A stretch of 64,000 nucleotides of DNA, from the NCBI RefSeq assembly GCF_002934625.1, contig NZ_PTJD01000004.1:186001-250000 (forward strand). Reading direction: 5' to 3'. The notes beneath the pieces were generated by a model that saw only the letters and a list, made by a program, of their open reading frames with translations, was not told where the DNA came from and searched no databases. The first letter of the stretch is position 1. Each line of letters begins with the position of its first letter. This document shows positions 34,754 through 42,869 of this stretch, in pieces. The DNA comes from Kineococcus xinjiangensis (GTDB lineage Bacteria; Actinomycetota; Actinomycetes; Actinomycetales; Kineococcaceae). The translations under genes and the position numbers were made by a program.

Positions 34754-37063
34754 ATGGACCCCCGGAACCCGCGCACCGGTCGGCCTGCGACCGCGGCCCG
34801 CGGCCGCAGGCTGTCTGCGGCATCGCTCGTCGCCTGCACCCTGCTGCCGGTCGCCCCCGCCCACGCCGCCCCGTCCGGCGACGTCGCCTCGCTGCCGGCG
34901 GAGGTGCGGGCGGAGCTGTCCTCCGCCGAGGTCCGCGCCCTCTCGGACCTCACGCAGGGCACCTCGGTGGTGGTCAACGCCTTCGTCGAGACCGCCTCGG
35001 GGCCCCGGGTGGTGACGGTCACGTCCGACGCGGCCGGGGCGGCTGCGACGGCGGACCTGCTCGAGGCCCAGCCGAGCGTGCGGGCGGCGGACCGGGCGCA
35101 GACCGCCCGCCTCGCCACGCAGCCGGACTACACGCCCCTCCAGTGGGGAGACGTCCGGGTGCGGTCGGGGGCGGTGGCGTCGGAGCTGGCCTCCGGCCTG
35201 CGCTTCCTCAAGGTCGCGGTCCTCGACACCGGCACGGCCGTGCACCCGGACCTGCCGCACGTCGTCGCCGGCGCCGACTTCACCGACGACGACGGCGACG
35301 AGCGGGCGGACCTGCACGGCCACGGCACGCACGTCGCGGGCACGATCGGCGCGGCGCTGGGCAACGGAGGCGTCAACGGCATCGCCGCGGGCGTGGACAT
35401 CCAGCCCGTCAAGGTCCTGAGCAACACCGGCTCGGGCAGCTCGACGTGGATCGCGGAGGGGATCCTGTGGGCGGTGGCGAACGGCGCGAAGGTCATCAAC
35501 ATGTCGCTGACGATGGGCGGCGAGGACCGTGCGGTGACCGAGGCGATCGACCACGCCCGCCAGCAGGGCGTGGTCGTCGTCGCCGCCGCGGGCAACTCCG
35601 CCGAGCAGGGCAACCCGCTCCTGCACCCGGCGGCGCTCCCCCAGGTGATCGCCGTCGGCGCCACGACCAGCAGCGACACGCGTGCCGGCTTCAGCCAGTA
35701 CGGCCCGCAGGTCGACATCGCCGCTCCCGGTGACGACATCGTCTCCACCTTCAAGGACGCCTCCTACGCGATCATGAGCGGCACGTCCATGGCCACGCCG
35801 CACGTCGCCGCGGGTGCGGCGCTCGTGCTGGCGGCTGCGCCGACGCTCACACCGGACCAGGTGGCCGCGGCGCTGACGACGAGCGCCCACGACCTCGGGG
35901 CCGCAGGACGCGACGACCACTTCGGCGCGGGCCTGCTGCAGGCGGACGCCGCCGTGCAGGCGGGCCGGCTCCTGGCCGCCCCGCCGAACGCGGTGCCCAC
36001 GGCCACCGGGGACGCGCTGACGGTGGCGGCCGGCGCTTCGCGCACCAGGGTCGAGGTCCTCGCCAACGACTCCGACCCCGATGGCCACCCGCTGAGCGTC
36101 CTGTCCGTGGGCTCCGCCGCCCACGGCACCACCGCCCTCGACGGCGGCAGCGTCTACTACACCCCCGGCGCGGGGCACTCCGGCACGGACTCCTTCACCT
36201 ACACCGTCACCGACGGCCACGGCGGCACCGCCAGCGCGAGCGTGAGCGTGAGCGTCACCGCACCGGCTCCCGCACCCGCGCCGGCTCCCGCACCCGCGCC
36301 GGCTCCCGCGCCCGCTCCGGCTCCCGCACCGGCACCGGCACCGGCTCCCGCGCCCGCTCCGGCTCCCGCGCCCGCTCCGGCTCCCGCTCCGGCTCCCGCG
36401 CCCGCGCCGGCTCCCGCGCCGGCTCCCGCTCCGCTGCCCGGCAGCGGCCCCATCAGCGACCTCGCCCGGCGCACCCCGGCCCTGGGGACGCCGACCGGCG
36501 GCCCCTACCGCCTCGCCAGGGGCGGCACCGGGCAGTCCTTCGCCAACGGCCAGATCCTCGCCCGCGACGGCGGAGCCCCCCACGCGGTGCAGGGCGCCAT
36601 CTTCGAGCGCTTCCGCGCCACGGGGCACGAGAACGGCGCCCTCGGGTTCCCGACGACCGACGAGCTCTCCACCCCGACGAAGCCGGGCCGCTTCACCCAC
36701 TTCGAGGGCGGCAGCGTGTACTGGTCGCCGGCCACCGGAGCCCATGTCGTCCGCGGCGCCATCCGCGACGCCTGGGCCCGGCAGGGCTGGGAGAACTCGT
36801 CCCTCGGCTTCCCCACCACCGACGAGGTGGCCCTGCGCGGCGGTGCGTTCACCCACTTCGAGAACGGGTCCGTCTACTGGTCGCCGGCCACCGGGGCGCA
36901 GGTCGTCAAGGGAGCCATCCGCGACACCTGGTCCCGGCAGGGCTGGGAGACCGGACGCCTCGGGTACCCGCGCACCGGTGAGTACCCCGTCCGCGGCGGC
37001 GTCCGCCAGGACTTCACCGGGGGCTCCCTGACCTTCCTGTTCGCGACCGGGCAGGTGCGCTGA
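34754..37063 (+). CDS. Secreted subtilase with Ala-Pro linker and LGFP repeats
   Basis: A 769-residue exported protease. It has a signal peptide (RGRRLSAASLVACTLLP, cleavage near AHA-AP), a short propeptide, and an S8 domain with Asp158 (AVLDTGTAVHP), His190 (LHGHGTHVAG) and Ser345 (SGTSMATPH). A Big_9/cadherin-like beta domain follows at about 415-500, then an uninterrupted Ala-Pro run of almost 60 residues, and four LGFP repeats (for example ALGFPTTDE, SLGFPTTDE, RLGYPRTGE) to the end. LGFP repeats bind the mycoloyl or other cell-envelope layer in actinobacteria, so the protease is probably held on the cell surface by a flexible spacer. ATG 34754 follows AGGGAG. Confidence 0.92.
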   Translation: MDPRNPRTGRPATAARGRRLSAASLVACTLLPVAPAHAAPSGDVASLPAEVRAELSSAEVRALSDLTQGTSVVVNAFVETASGPRVVTVTSDAAGAAATADLLEAQPSVRAADRAQTARLATQPDYTPLQWGDVRVRSGAVASELASGLRFLKVAVLDTGTAVHPDLPHVVAGADFTDDDGDERADLHGHGTHVAGTIGAALGNGGVNGIAAGVDIQPVKVLSNTGSGSSTWIAEGILWAVANGAKVINMSLTMGGEDRAVTEAIDHARQQGVVVVAAAGNSAEQGNPLLHPAALPQVIAVGATTSSDTRAGFSQYGPQVDIAAPGDDIVSTFKDASYAIMSGTSMATPHVAAGAALVLAAAPTLTPDQVAAALTTSAHDLGAAGRDDHFGAGLLQADAAVQAGRLLAAPPNAVPTATGDALTVAAGASRTRVEVLANDSDPDGHPLSVLSVGSAAHGTTALDGGSVYYTPGAGHSGTDSFTYTVTDGHGGTASASVSVSVTAPAPAPAPAPAPAPAPAPAPAPAPAPAPAPAPAPAPAPAPAPAPAPAPAPAPAPAPAPLPGSGPISDLARRTPALGTPTGGPYRLARGGTGQSFANGQILARDGGAPHAVQGAIFERFRATGHENGALGFPTTDELSTPTKPGRFTHFEGGSVYWSPATGAHVVRGAIRDAWARQGWENSSLGFPTTDEVALRGGAFTHFENGSVYWSPATGAQVVKGAIRDTWSRQGWETGRLGYPRTGEYPVRGGVRQDFTGGSLTFLFATGQVR
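36260..36431 (+). repeat. GC-rich tandem repeat encoding the Ala-Pro linker
   Basis: About 170 bases of GCTCCCGC/ACCGGC-type hexamers with alternating synonymous codons encode the linker. Length polymorphism between strains is expected. Confidence 0.85.
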
Positions 37064-37139
37064 CGCACCGCGCGGCGCTCCGCGCGGGGAAGTCGGGGAC
37101 TCCCCCGAGCCGCGGCACTCCCACGGGCTCCCCGCGGGC

Positions 37140-37145
37140 TATCGT
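37140..37145 (+). promoter_or_regulatory. Candidate leaderless -10 for the glycosyltransferase
   Basis: TATCGT ends 6 bases before GTG 37152. Confidence 0.5.
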
Positions 37146-37151
37146 CCTGCG

Positions 37152-38156
37152 GTGTCCGCAGCCCCTCCGCCCAGCGCCACGGCCGCGCCGCGCGTGGCCG
37201 TCGTCGTCCCCTGCCTGAACGAGGCGGCGGCCGTCGGCAAGGTCGTCGACGACCTGCGCCGCGCACTGCCCGGGGCCGACGTGGTCGTGTACGACAACGG
37301 CAGCACCGACGGCACGGCCGAGGTCGCGGCCCGCCACGGCGCGCAGGTGCGCCACGAGGAGCGCCCAGGCAAGGGCACCGTGGTGCGGCGGGCCTTCGCG
37401 GACCTGGAGGCGGACGTCTACGTCCTCATCGACGGCGACGACACCTACGACGCGAGCGTGGCGGGCGATCTGGTGCGGGTCCTGCTCACCGGCGGCTACG
37501 ACCACGTCGTCGGGGTGCGGCAGGCCGGCACCGCGACGGCGTACCGCCCGGGGCACGCCACCGGCAACCGGGCGCTCAACGAGGTCGTGAGCCGCGTCTT
37601 CGGCACCCCCGTCGCGGACATGCTCAGCGGGTACCGGGTGGTCTCCCGCCGCTTCGCGAAGTCGTTCCCGGCGATCTCGCGCGGCTTCGAGATCGAGACG
37701 GAGCTGACCGTGCACGCGGTGAGCCTGCGGGTGCCGCAGCGGGAGGTGCCGGTGGGCTTCCGCGACCGCGCCGAGGGCAGCGAGAGCAAGCTGCGCACGT
37801 ACCGCGACGGGTGGCGGATCCTGCGCCTGATCCTGCGCCTGGCGCGCTACCGGCGGCCCATGGCGGTGCACTGCCTGCTGGGCGGGCTGATCGGTGCGGT
37901 GTCGCTGGTCCTGGGCATCCCGCTGGTCGTCGAGTTCGCCGAGACGGGCCTGGTGCCGCGCTTCCCCACCGCGATCCTCGCCTCCGGGCTCGCGATGATC
38001 GCTGCCCTGGTGGTGGCCGTGGGGATCGTGCTGGACGCGGTGCACCGCGCCGCCGACGAGACGATGCGCCTGACCTACCTGCGCCACCCCGCCCCGCCGC
38101 GGCCGCCGTCGGTGGTGCCCGCCCCGGCCGCCCCGCAGGGCCGGTTCCGGGGATGA
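37152..38156 (+). CDS. Family 2 glycosyltransferase with C-terminal membrane segments
   Basis: A 334-residue GT2 enzyme. The GT-A domain shows VAVVVPCLNEAAAVG, VVVYDNGSTDGTAEVA and LIDGDDTYD (nucleotide-sugar/metal site), then ADMLSGYRVVSRRFAK and GFEIETELTVHA. Two hydrophobic segments follow (about residues 240-262 and 275-300). This is the layout of polyprenyl-phosphate sugar transferases, so it may charge a lipid carrier for cell-surface glycan synthesis. Its stop overlaps the ATG of the next gene (ATGA), which is a large membrane protein and possible partner. Confidence 0.88.
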   Translation: MSAAPPPSATAAPRVAVVVPCLNEAAAVGKVVDDLRRALPGADVVVYDNGSTDGTAEVAARHGAQVRHEERPGKGTVVRRAFADLEADVYVLIDGDDTYDASVAGDLVRVLLTGGYDHVVGVRQAGTATAYRPGHATGNRALNEVVSRVFGTPVADMLSGYRVVSRRFAKSFPAISRGFEIETELTVHAVSLRVPQREVPVGFRDRAEGSESKLRTYRDGWRILRLILRLARYRRPMAVHCLLGGLIGAVSLVLGIPLVVEFAETGLVPRFPTAILASGLAMIAALVVAVGIVLDAVHRAADETMRLTYLRHPAPPRPPSVVPAPAAPQGRFRG

Positions 38157-39514
38157 GGCCGCTGCTGCGCTTCGCCGCGAAGGCGCTGGCGGGGCTGCTG
38201 GCCCTCCAGGTGGTGCTCCTGCTCCTGCTCGTCGCGGCGCAGGCGGTGCCGAACCGGCCGATCGTCGCGCACCTGGCGACGGCCGTGCAGACGGGCGACT
38301 ACGGGACGCCGTACGCGCCGGACGGCTTCGGCGGCCAGGCGGACCGGTTCACCGAGTGCGTGGTCCTCGGCTACGGCGTCAGCTCCCCCGGCGACCCCCG
38401 CGGCCTCTGGTACCGGGCGACGGGCGGCCCGCGCCTGAGCTCCTGCGAGGACGGCGCCGGGGAGATCCGCCACCTCGCCGCGGGCGGGACGCTGCTGACC
38501 CCGGCCACCTACTTCCGCTACTGGAACGGCTACTCGGTGCTCACCCGACCCGCGCTGGCGGCCCTCGGCGTGCCGGGGGTGCGGCTGGTGACGGCGGGGC
38601 TGCTGGCGGCCGCCACGGTCGCGGCGTTCGCGGCCGTGGCGCGGCGCGCGGGCCGCGGTCCCGCGCTGGCGCTGCTCGTGCCGCTGGCCGCGGCGACGAA
38701 CGCGGCCGCGATGCCCTCGACGGCGTTCAGCCACGGCATCGCGCTGGCCGCCGTGGCCGCGGGGGTGGCGCTGACCGCGGTGGCGGCGCGCAGGGGCTGG
38801 CGCGGCGCCGCCGTCGGCACCGGGGCGTCGGGGGCGCTGTTCTGCTACGTGGACCTGCTCACGGTGCCGCCGATGGCGTGGGCGCTGTGCGCCGCGGTCG
38901 CCGGGGCCGTGGCGTTCACCGCGCGCCCGCTGTGGTGGCCGACGGCGCGGGTGGTGCTCGCCGCGGGGATCGCCTGGCCCGCGGCGTTCGCGCTGACGTG
39001 GATCTCGCGCTGGGTCGTCGCCGCGCTCGTGCACGGCCCGGAGGTGTTCTCCCGGGTCGCGGAGGTGGGCCGCTTCCGCGTCAACGGCGACAACGGCGCG
39101 ATGGTCTCCCAGGCCCTGGGCGCGGGCCTGCGCGCGAACTGGCAGCACTGGCTGGACACGACCGCGACGGCGCGGCCGCTGCTGGTGGTGGCGGCGGTCG
39201 TGGCCCTGGCCGCCGTGGCGGTGGCCGTGGCGCGGCGGGGCCCGGCGGCGCTCGCCACGGCCGCGGTGCTCGCCGCCCCCGCGCTCGTCGTGCCGGTCTG
39301 GTACGAGGTGATGAGCAACCACTCCCAGATCCACGCCTTCTTCACGTACCGCAGCCTCGCCGCGGCGGTGGGGGTGGTCGTCATGGCCTGCCTGGTCGTG
39401 GCGCGCCGCTCCGAGGCGACCGCGCTGCCCGCCCAGGGGGACGGGCACGCGGCAGGATGGCGCCCGTGGAGGACCCCGCCGCGCGCCGTGTCGCCTACGC
39501 CGACGTCCCGCTGA
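38153..39514 (+). CDS. Polytopic membrane protein, possible glycan-related partner
   Basis: A 453-residue protein with about ten hydrophobic segments. After an N-terminal anchor it has an extracytoplasmic loop of about 80 residues (containing AVQTGDYG, FTECVVLGYGVSS and two cysteines), then a long Ala/Val-rich membrane part with a late loop NHSQIHAFFTYR. The NHSQIHAFFTYRSLA motif and the layout resemble membrane glycosyltransferases of the GT-C type, but I see no decisive catalytic Asp motif. Coupling to the GT2 gene by ATGA supports a joint role. Its 3' end overlaps the start of pdxH by about 49 bases in another frame. Confidence 0.75.
   Translation: MRPLLRFAAKALAGLLALQVVLLLLLVAAQAVPNRPIVAHLATAVQTGDYGTPYAPDGFGGQADRFTECVVLGYGVSSPGDPRGLWYRATGGPRLSSCEDGAGEIRHLAAGGTLLTPATYFRYWNGYSVLTRPALAALGVPGVRLVTAGLLAAATVAAFAAVARRAGRGPALALLVPLAAATNAAAMPSTAFSHGIALAAVAAGVALTAVAARRGWRGAAVGTGASGALFCYVDLLTVPPMAWALCAAVAGAVAFTARPLWWPTARVVLAAGIAWPAAFALTWISRWVVAALVHGPEVFSRVAEVGRFRVNGDNGAMVSQALGAGLRANWQHWLDTTATARPLLVVAAVVALAAVAVAVARRGPAALATAAVLAAPALVVPVWYEVMSNHSQIHAFFTYRSLAAAVGVVVMACLVVARRSEATALPAQGDGHAAGWRPWRTPPRAVSPTPTSR
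39453..39458 (+). promoter_or_regulatory. Candidate leaderless -10 for pdxH
   Basis: CAGGAT ends 7 bases before GTG 39466 and overlaps an alternative ATG at 39457. Confidence 0.35.
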
Positions 39515-40137
39515 GGGTCGAGGACCTCGCGCCCTCGCCGCTGGCGCAGTTCGACCGCTGGTACTCGGCGGCGGTGGACGCGCGGATCGCCGAGCCGAAC
39601 GCGATGGTGCTGGCCACGGGCGGGCCGGACGGGCCGAGCGCGCGCACGGTGCTGCTCAAGGGCGCCGACGCGCGCGGTTTCTCCCTCTACACCAACCGCA
39701 CGTCGCGCAAGGCGCGGGCGATGGCGGCGGAGCCGCGGGTGGGGCTGGTGTTCCCGTGGGTCGGGATGCAGCGGCAGGTGGCCGTGGTCGGGGACGTGGT
39801 GGAGCTGTCCCGGGAGGAGTCGTGGGCGTACTTCTCCTCGCGGCCGTACGGCTCCCGCATCGGGGCGTGGGCGAGCGCGCAGTCGGCACCGGCGGCCTCC
39901 GCCGACGAGGTGCGCGGGCGCTGGGCGGAGCTGACCGCGCGGTGGCCGGACACGGGTTGCGCCGACGACGTGCCGCTGCCGGAGCACTGGGGCGGGTACC
40001 TGGTGCGGGCGCGGGAGGTGGAGTTCTGGCAGGGCCGCCCGTCGCGGCTGCACGACCGGCTGGTGTTCGTGGCGGTGCGGGAGCACCCGGCGCTGGACGA
40101 CCCCGGCGGCTGGCGGGTGGAGCGCCGCCAGCCCTGA
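39466..40137 (+). CDS. pdxH: Pyridoxamine 5'-phosphate oxidase
   Basis: A 223-residue FMN enzyme that oxidises pyridoxine or pyridoxamine 5'-phosphate to pyridoxal phosphate. Family features in order: SPLAQFDRWYSAAVDA, PNAMVLATGGPDGPSARTVLLKG, FSLYTNRTSRKARAMAAEP, QRQVAVVGDV, YFSSRPYGSRIGAWAS, and the C-terminal EFWQGRPSRLHDR plus WRVERRQP, which close the active site. GTG 39466 is preferred because CAGGAT lies at the leaderless distance; ATG 39457 would add three residues. It begins inside the preceding membrane-protein gene and is convergent with the HxlR regulator. Confidence 0.95.
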   Translation: MEDPAARRVAYADVPLRVEDLAPSPLAQFDRWYSAAVDARIAEPNAMVLATGGPDGPSARTVLLKGADARGFSLYTNRTSRKARAMAAEPRVGLVFPWVGMQRQVAVVGDVVELSREESWAYFSSRPYGSRIGAWASAQSAPAASADEVRGRWAELTARWPDTGCADDVPLPEHWGGYLVRAREVEFWQGRPSRLHDRLVFVAVREHPALDDPGGWRVERRQP

Positions 40138-40159
40138 GGCGCCCGCGGACCCCGTCTGC

Positions 40160-40579
40160 TCAGGCGTTCGCCGCCTCGCGGGCGTCGTAGGCCTCGCGGG
40201 CGGTGAGGACGTCCTCGATGTGCGTCTCCGACCACGCCTTGAGGGCCTGGAGGACGGGCAGGAGGCTGCGGCCCAGCGCGGTGAGCTCGTAGTCGACGCG
40301 CACGGGCACCGACGGGGTGACCGTGCGGGTGACGAGGCCGTCGCGCTCCAGCGCGCGCAGGGTCTGGGTGAGCATCTTCTGGCTGGCCCCGGCGATCCTC
40401 GTGCGCAGCTCGCCGTGGCGGCGGGGGCCGTCGGCGAGGGCGTTGACGACGAGGCCGGCCCACTTGTCCCCGACGGTGGCCATCACCTGCCGGGTGGGGC
40501 ACAGGGCCATGTAGGCGTCGTAGACGACCTTCGCGTCGGTCCGGCGCTGCTCCGCGGTCCTCGTCACGGGTTCCCCCAC
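40160..40579 (-). CDS. HxlR-family redox-type regulator
   Basis: A 139-residue winged-helix protein of the HxlR/DUF24 family. The signature is CPTRQVMATVGDKWAGLVVNAL, with Cys27 in the position of the redox-sensing cysteine of YodB, HypR and QorR; the recognition part is ELRTRIAGASQKMLTQTLRALERDGLV. It is divergent from a quinone-oxidoreductase-like gene, as QorR is from qor2 in Corynebacterium glutamicum. An 18-bp palindrome lies just upstream of its start. Either GTG 40579 (SD almost adjacent) or GTG 40567 (GGGGGA upstream) could be used. Confidence 0.9.
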   Translation of the reverse strand: MGEPVTRTAEQRRTDAKVVYDAYMALCPTRQVMATVGDKWAGLVVNALADGPRRHGELRTRIAGASQKMLTQTLRALERDGLVTRTVTPSVPVRVDYELTALGRSLLPVLQALKAWSETHIEDVLTAREAYDAREAANA

Positions 40580-40586
40580 CTCTCCT

Positions 40587-40604
40587 AGGCACTTCCAGGT
40601 GCCT
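40587..40604. promoter_or_regulatory. Palindrome in the HxlR/quinone reductase control region
   Basis: AGGCAC-TTCCAG-GTGCCT, a perfect 6-bp inverted repeat with a 6-base centre, starting 8 bases upstream of the HxlR start. It is the best operator candidate for that regulator. Confidence 0.55.
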
Positions 40605-40685
40605 GCTTACTCGCAGAGACCTGGGAACCACAGGATACCGACGCAGCCCCTCACCGGGAGGGGCCGGACGGACGGAGGTGGCGAC

Positions 40686-41621
40686 GTGCGCGTCGTCGAG
40701 GTGCAGCAGTACGGCGGAGTCGAGGTCCTGCAGGTGGTCCGGCGGGCCGAACCGCGCAGCGCGGAGGGGACCGCGCGGGTGGCGGTGCGGGCCGCCACGG
40801 TGAACCCCGTGGACGCCTTCACCCGCAGCGGCGGCTTCCAGCAGGTCGTCCCCGGCATCACCCCGCCGCTCGTCCTGGGCTGGGACTTCACCGGAACCCT
40901 GCTCGAGCCCCTGGGCGACCTGCCCGCCGGGCAGGAGGTGGCGGGCATGCTGCCCTGGCCGGAGGCGGGCGGTGCCGGCGCCTACGCCGAGCAGCTCTCC
41001 GCCCGGCGCGACTGGGTGGCGCCCGTTCCCGCGGGGCTGCCGCCGACGCTGGCGGCGACCGTGCCGCTCAACGCGCTCACCGCCGACCAGGCGCTGACCG
41101 CGCTCGACCTGCGTCCCGGCGCAACCCTGCTCGTCACCGGCGCCAGCGGGGCCGTCGGCGGCTTCGCCGTGCAGCTCGCCGCGGCGGCGGGGCTGCACGT
41201 CCTGGCCGTCGCCTCCACCGGCGACGAGGAGCACGTGGCCTCCCTCGGCGCGAAGGAGGTCCTCGCCCGCGGGGACGGCTCCGCGGTGGCCGACGCGGTC
41301 CGCGACCTGCTGCCGGGCGGGGTGGACGCCGTCCTCGACGCCGCGGCCCTCGGGCAGCCCCTGCTGAGCGCCGTGCGCGAGGCGGGGACGTTCCTCGCCC
41401 TCGTGACCCCGCTGGCACCGGCACCGGAGCGCGGCGTGCGGGTGGCGACGATGATGGTCCGCCCCGACGCGACCCGCCTGCGGGAACTGCTGCTCGCCGT
41501 CGCCGGTGGCGGCCTCACCTCCCGCGTCGCGGAGGCGCTGCCGCTGGAGCGGGTGGCCGAGGCGCACGAGCGCACCGAGCGCGGCGGGCTGCGCGGCAAG
41601 CTCGTGCTGACCCTCGCCTAG
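40686..41621 (+). CDS. NADPH:quinone oxidoreductase-like medium-chain dehydrogenase
   Basis: A 311-residue medium-chain dehydrogenase/reductase of the zinc-free quinone reductase type. Key parts are AATVNPVDAFTRSGGF, PLVLGWDFTGTLLE, the coenzyme-binding GASGAVGGFAVQLAAAAG (about residues 152-169) and the C-terminal GGLRGKLVLT. No zinc-binding cysteine cluster is seen. It probably reduces quinones or enones with NADPH and detoxifies electrophiles, which suits control by the divergent HxlR. GTG 40686 follows GGAGG. Its stop shares the CTAG tetranucleotide with the stop of the convergent lacI-type gene. Confidence 0.88.
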   Translation: MRVVEVQQYGGVEVLQVVRRAEPRSAEGTARVAVRAATVNPVDAFTRSGGFQQVVPGITPPLVLGWDFTGTLLEPLGDLPAGQEVAGMLPWPEAGGAGAYAEQLSARRDWVAPVPAGLPPTLAATVPLNALTADQALTALDLRPGATLLVTGASGAVGGFAVQLAAAAGLHVLAVASTGDEEHVASLGAKEVLARGDGSAVADAVRDLLPGGVDAVLDAAALGQPLLSAVREAGTFLALVTPLAPAPERGVRVATMMVRPDATRLRELLLAVAGGGLTSRVAEALPLERVAEAHERTERGGLRGKLVLTLA

Positions 41622-42700
41622 CGCGGGACCCGCTGCGCGGCACTGGACGCGCGCACGACGAGGCGGGGCGGCAGCAGCGTGGCGTCCGCGCCGCCGCCCT
41701 CCTCGCCGGCGGCCGCCCTCAGCAGGAGCTGCACCCCCAGGCCCCCCAGCGCCGCGGAGGGGCGGACGAGGGCGGTCAGCGGCACGGCGGCGGAGGCCGC
41801 GGACCCGGTGTCGTCGCAGGCCACCACGGCCAGGTCCGCGGGGACGCGGACCCCGAGGCGGGCGCACTCCTGCAGCACGCGCAGGGCGGTGCGGTCGTCG
41901 GCGCAGGCCAGCGCCGTGGGCCGGCGGCGGGGCGGGCGGCGCAGGAGCTCCGCGACGACCCCGCCCCCCGCGGCCTCCAGCGGATGCGCTGCGACCACCT
42001 CGAGCTCGCGGTCGCCGAGCTCCGCCCGCACGCCCCGCAGGCGGCGCTGCACGGGCACGGCGGGGAACGGGCCGGGGACGGCCGCGACGAAGGCGACCAG
42101 CCGGTGCCCCGCCTCCCGCAGGTGCCGGCCGACGCACCGCCCGCCGTGCTCGTCGTCGACGGACACGGAGGGGGTTCCGGCGGGCGGGTCGGTCTCGTCG
42201 AGCAGCACCACGGCGACGCCGTGGCGGCGCAGCAGCGCGAGCGCCTCCTGCACGGGGGACGCGGTGGGTCCGAGCAGGACCCCGGAGACGCCCTGCCCGG
42301 CGAGGACGCGGAGGATGCGCCGCTCGCGCTCGGCGTCACCGCCGCTGGTGCACAGGTTCACGAGGAACCCGGCGGACTGGGCGGCGGACTCCGCACCCCG
42401 CAGCACTCCCGCGGAGGCCGAGGTGCCGAGGCCGCCCACCACGACGGCGAGGACGCGGCTGCTGCCGGCGCGCAACCGACGGGCGGGCTCGTGGCGGACG
42501 TAGCCGAGGTCGGCGATGGCCGCGGCGATCCTGCTGCGCCGCTCGGGCGCCATGTTCGGCGCCTGGTTGAGGTAGTTGCTCACCGTGCTGACGGAGACCC
42601 CCGCACGGGCGGCGACGTCCCGGATGTCACCGCCCGATCGCGCGGTGCGCCCGCTCCCCGAGGCGGTGCGGGGCAGCGGGAACGGGTCGGCAGGAGCCAC
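41618..42700 (-). CDS. LacI-family transcriptional regulator
   Basis: A 360-residue regulator. The DNA-binding domain is IRDVAARAGVSVSTVSNYLNQAPNMAPERR (given here by its ends, about residues 26-55), followed by the hinge helix ARRLRAGSSRVLAVVV and a periplasmic-binding-like sensor. The central half contains VSGVLLGPTASPVQEAL and SVSVDDEHGGRCVGRHL. GTG 42700 follows GGAGG. A near-perfect LacI operator with central CG lies 46 bases upstream, so autoregulation is likely. The neighbour is a solute-binding lipoprotein rather than a complete transporter. Confidence 0.9.
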   Translation of the reverse strand: MAPADPFPLPRTASGSGRTARSGGDIRDVAARAGVSVSTVSNYLNQAPNMAPERRSRIAAAIADLGYVRHEPARRLRAGSSRVLAVVVGGLGTSASAGVLRGAESAAQSAGFLVNLCTSGGDAERERRILRVLAGQGVSGVLLGPTASPVQEALALLRRHGVAVVLLDETDPPAGTPSVSVDDEHGGRCVGRHLREAGHRLVAFVAAVPGPFPAVPVQRRLRGVRAELGDRELEVVAAHPLEAAGGGVVAELLRRPPRRRPTALACADDRTALRVLQECARLGVRVPADLAVVACDDTGSAASAAVPLTALVRPSAALGGLGVQLLLRAAAGEEGGGADATLLPPRLVVRASSAAQRVPR

Positions 42701-42744
42701 CGGGACCTCCTCGTCGCGACGGTCGACCCGGCCCGCGGACCGGC

Positions 42745-42760
42745 CTTGAAGCGGTTCAAG
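42745..42760. promoter_or_regulatory. LacI-type operator
   Basis: CTTGAAGCGGTTCAAG: inverted half-sites CTTGAA and TTCAAG around GCGG, the usual LacI-family shape, 45-60 bases upstream of the regulator start. Confidence 0.65.
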
Positions 42761-42830
42761 CGCGTCTGCGCGAGGCTACCCGGACCATCCCCCCGGCCAT
42801 CGGCCCCTCTCGGCCACCGAGAGCGGCGGG

Positions 42831-42865
42831 CGCGGAGACCGGCCGGTTCCGGCCGGTCCCCCGCG
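42831..42865 (-). terminator. Terminator of the solute-binding protein gene
   Basis: GACCGGCC / GGCCGGTC, an 8-bp perfect stem with a 6-base loop, extended by a second CGCGG/CCGCG stem across a small internal loop. It starts 4 bases after the stop. Confidence 0.7.
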
Positions 42866-42869
42866 CGGG

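Noticed and set aside
36260-36431. CRISPR-like or satellite array
   Set aside because: The repeat is short, codon-phased and within the subtilase frame, encoding an Ala-Pro linker.
37811-38152. Upstream extension of the polytopic membrane protein
   Set aside because: The region codes for the conserved glycosyltransferase in another frame; the ATG at 38153 is coupled by ATGA.
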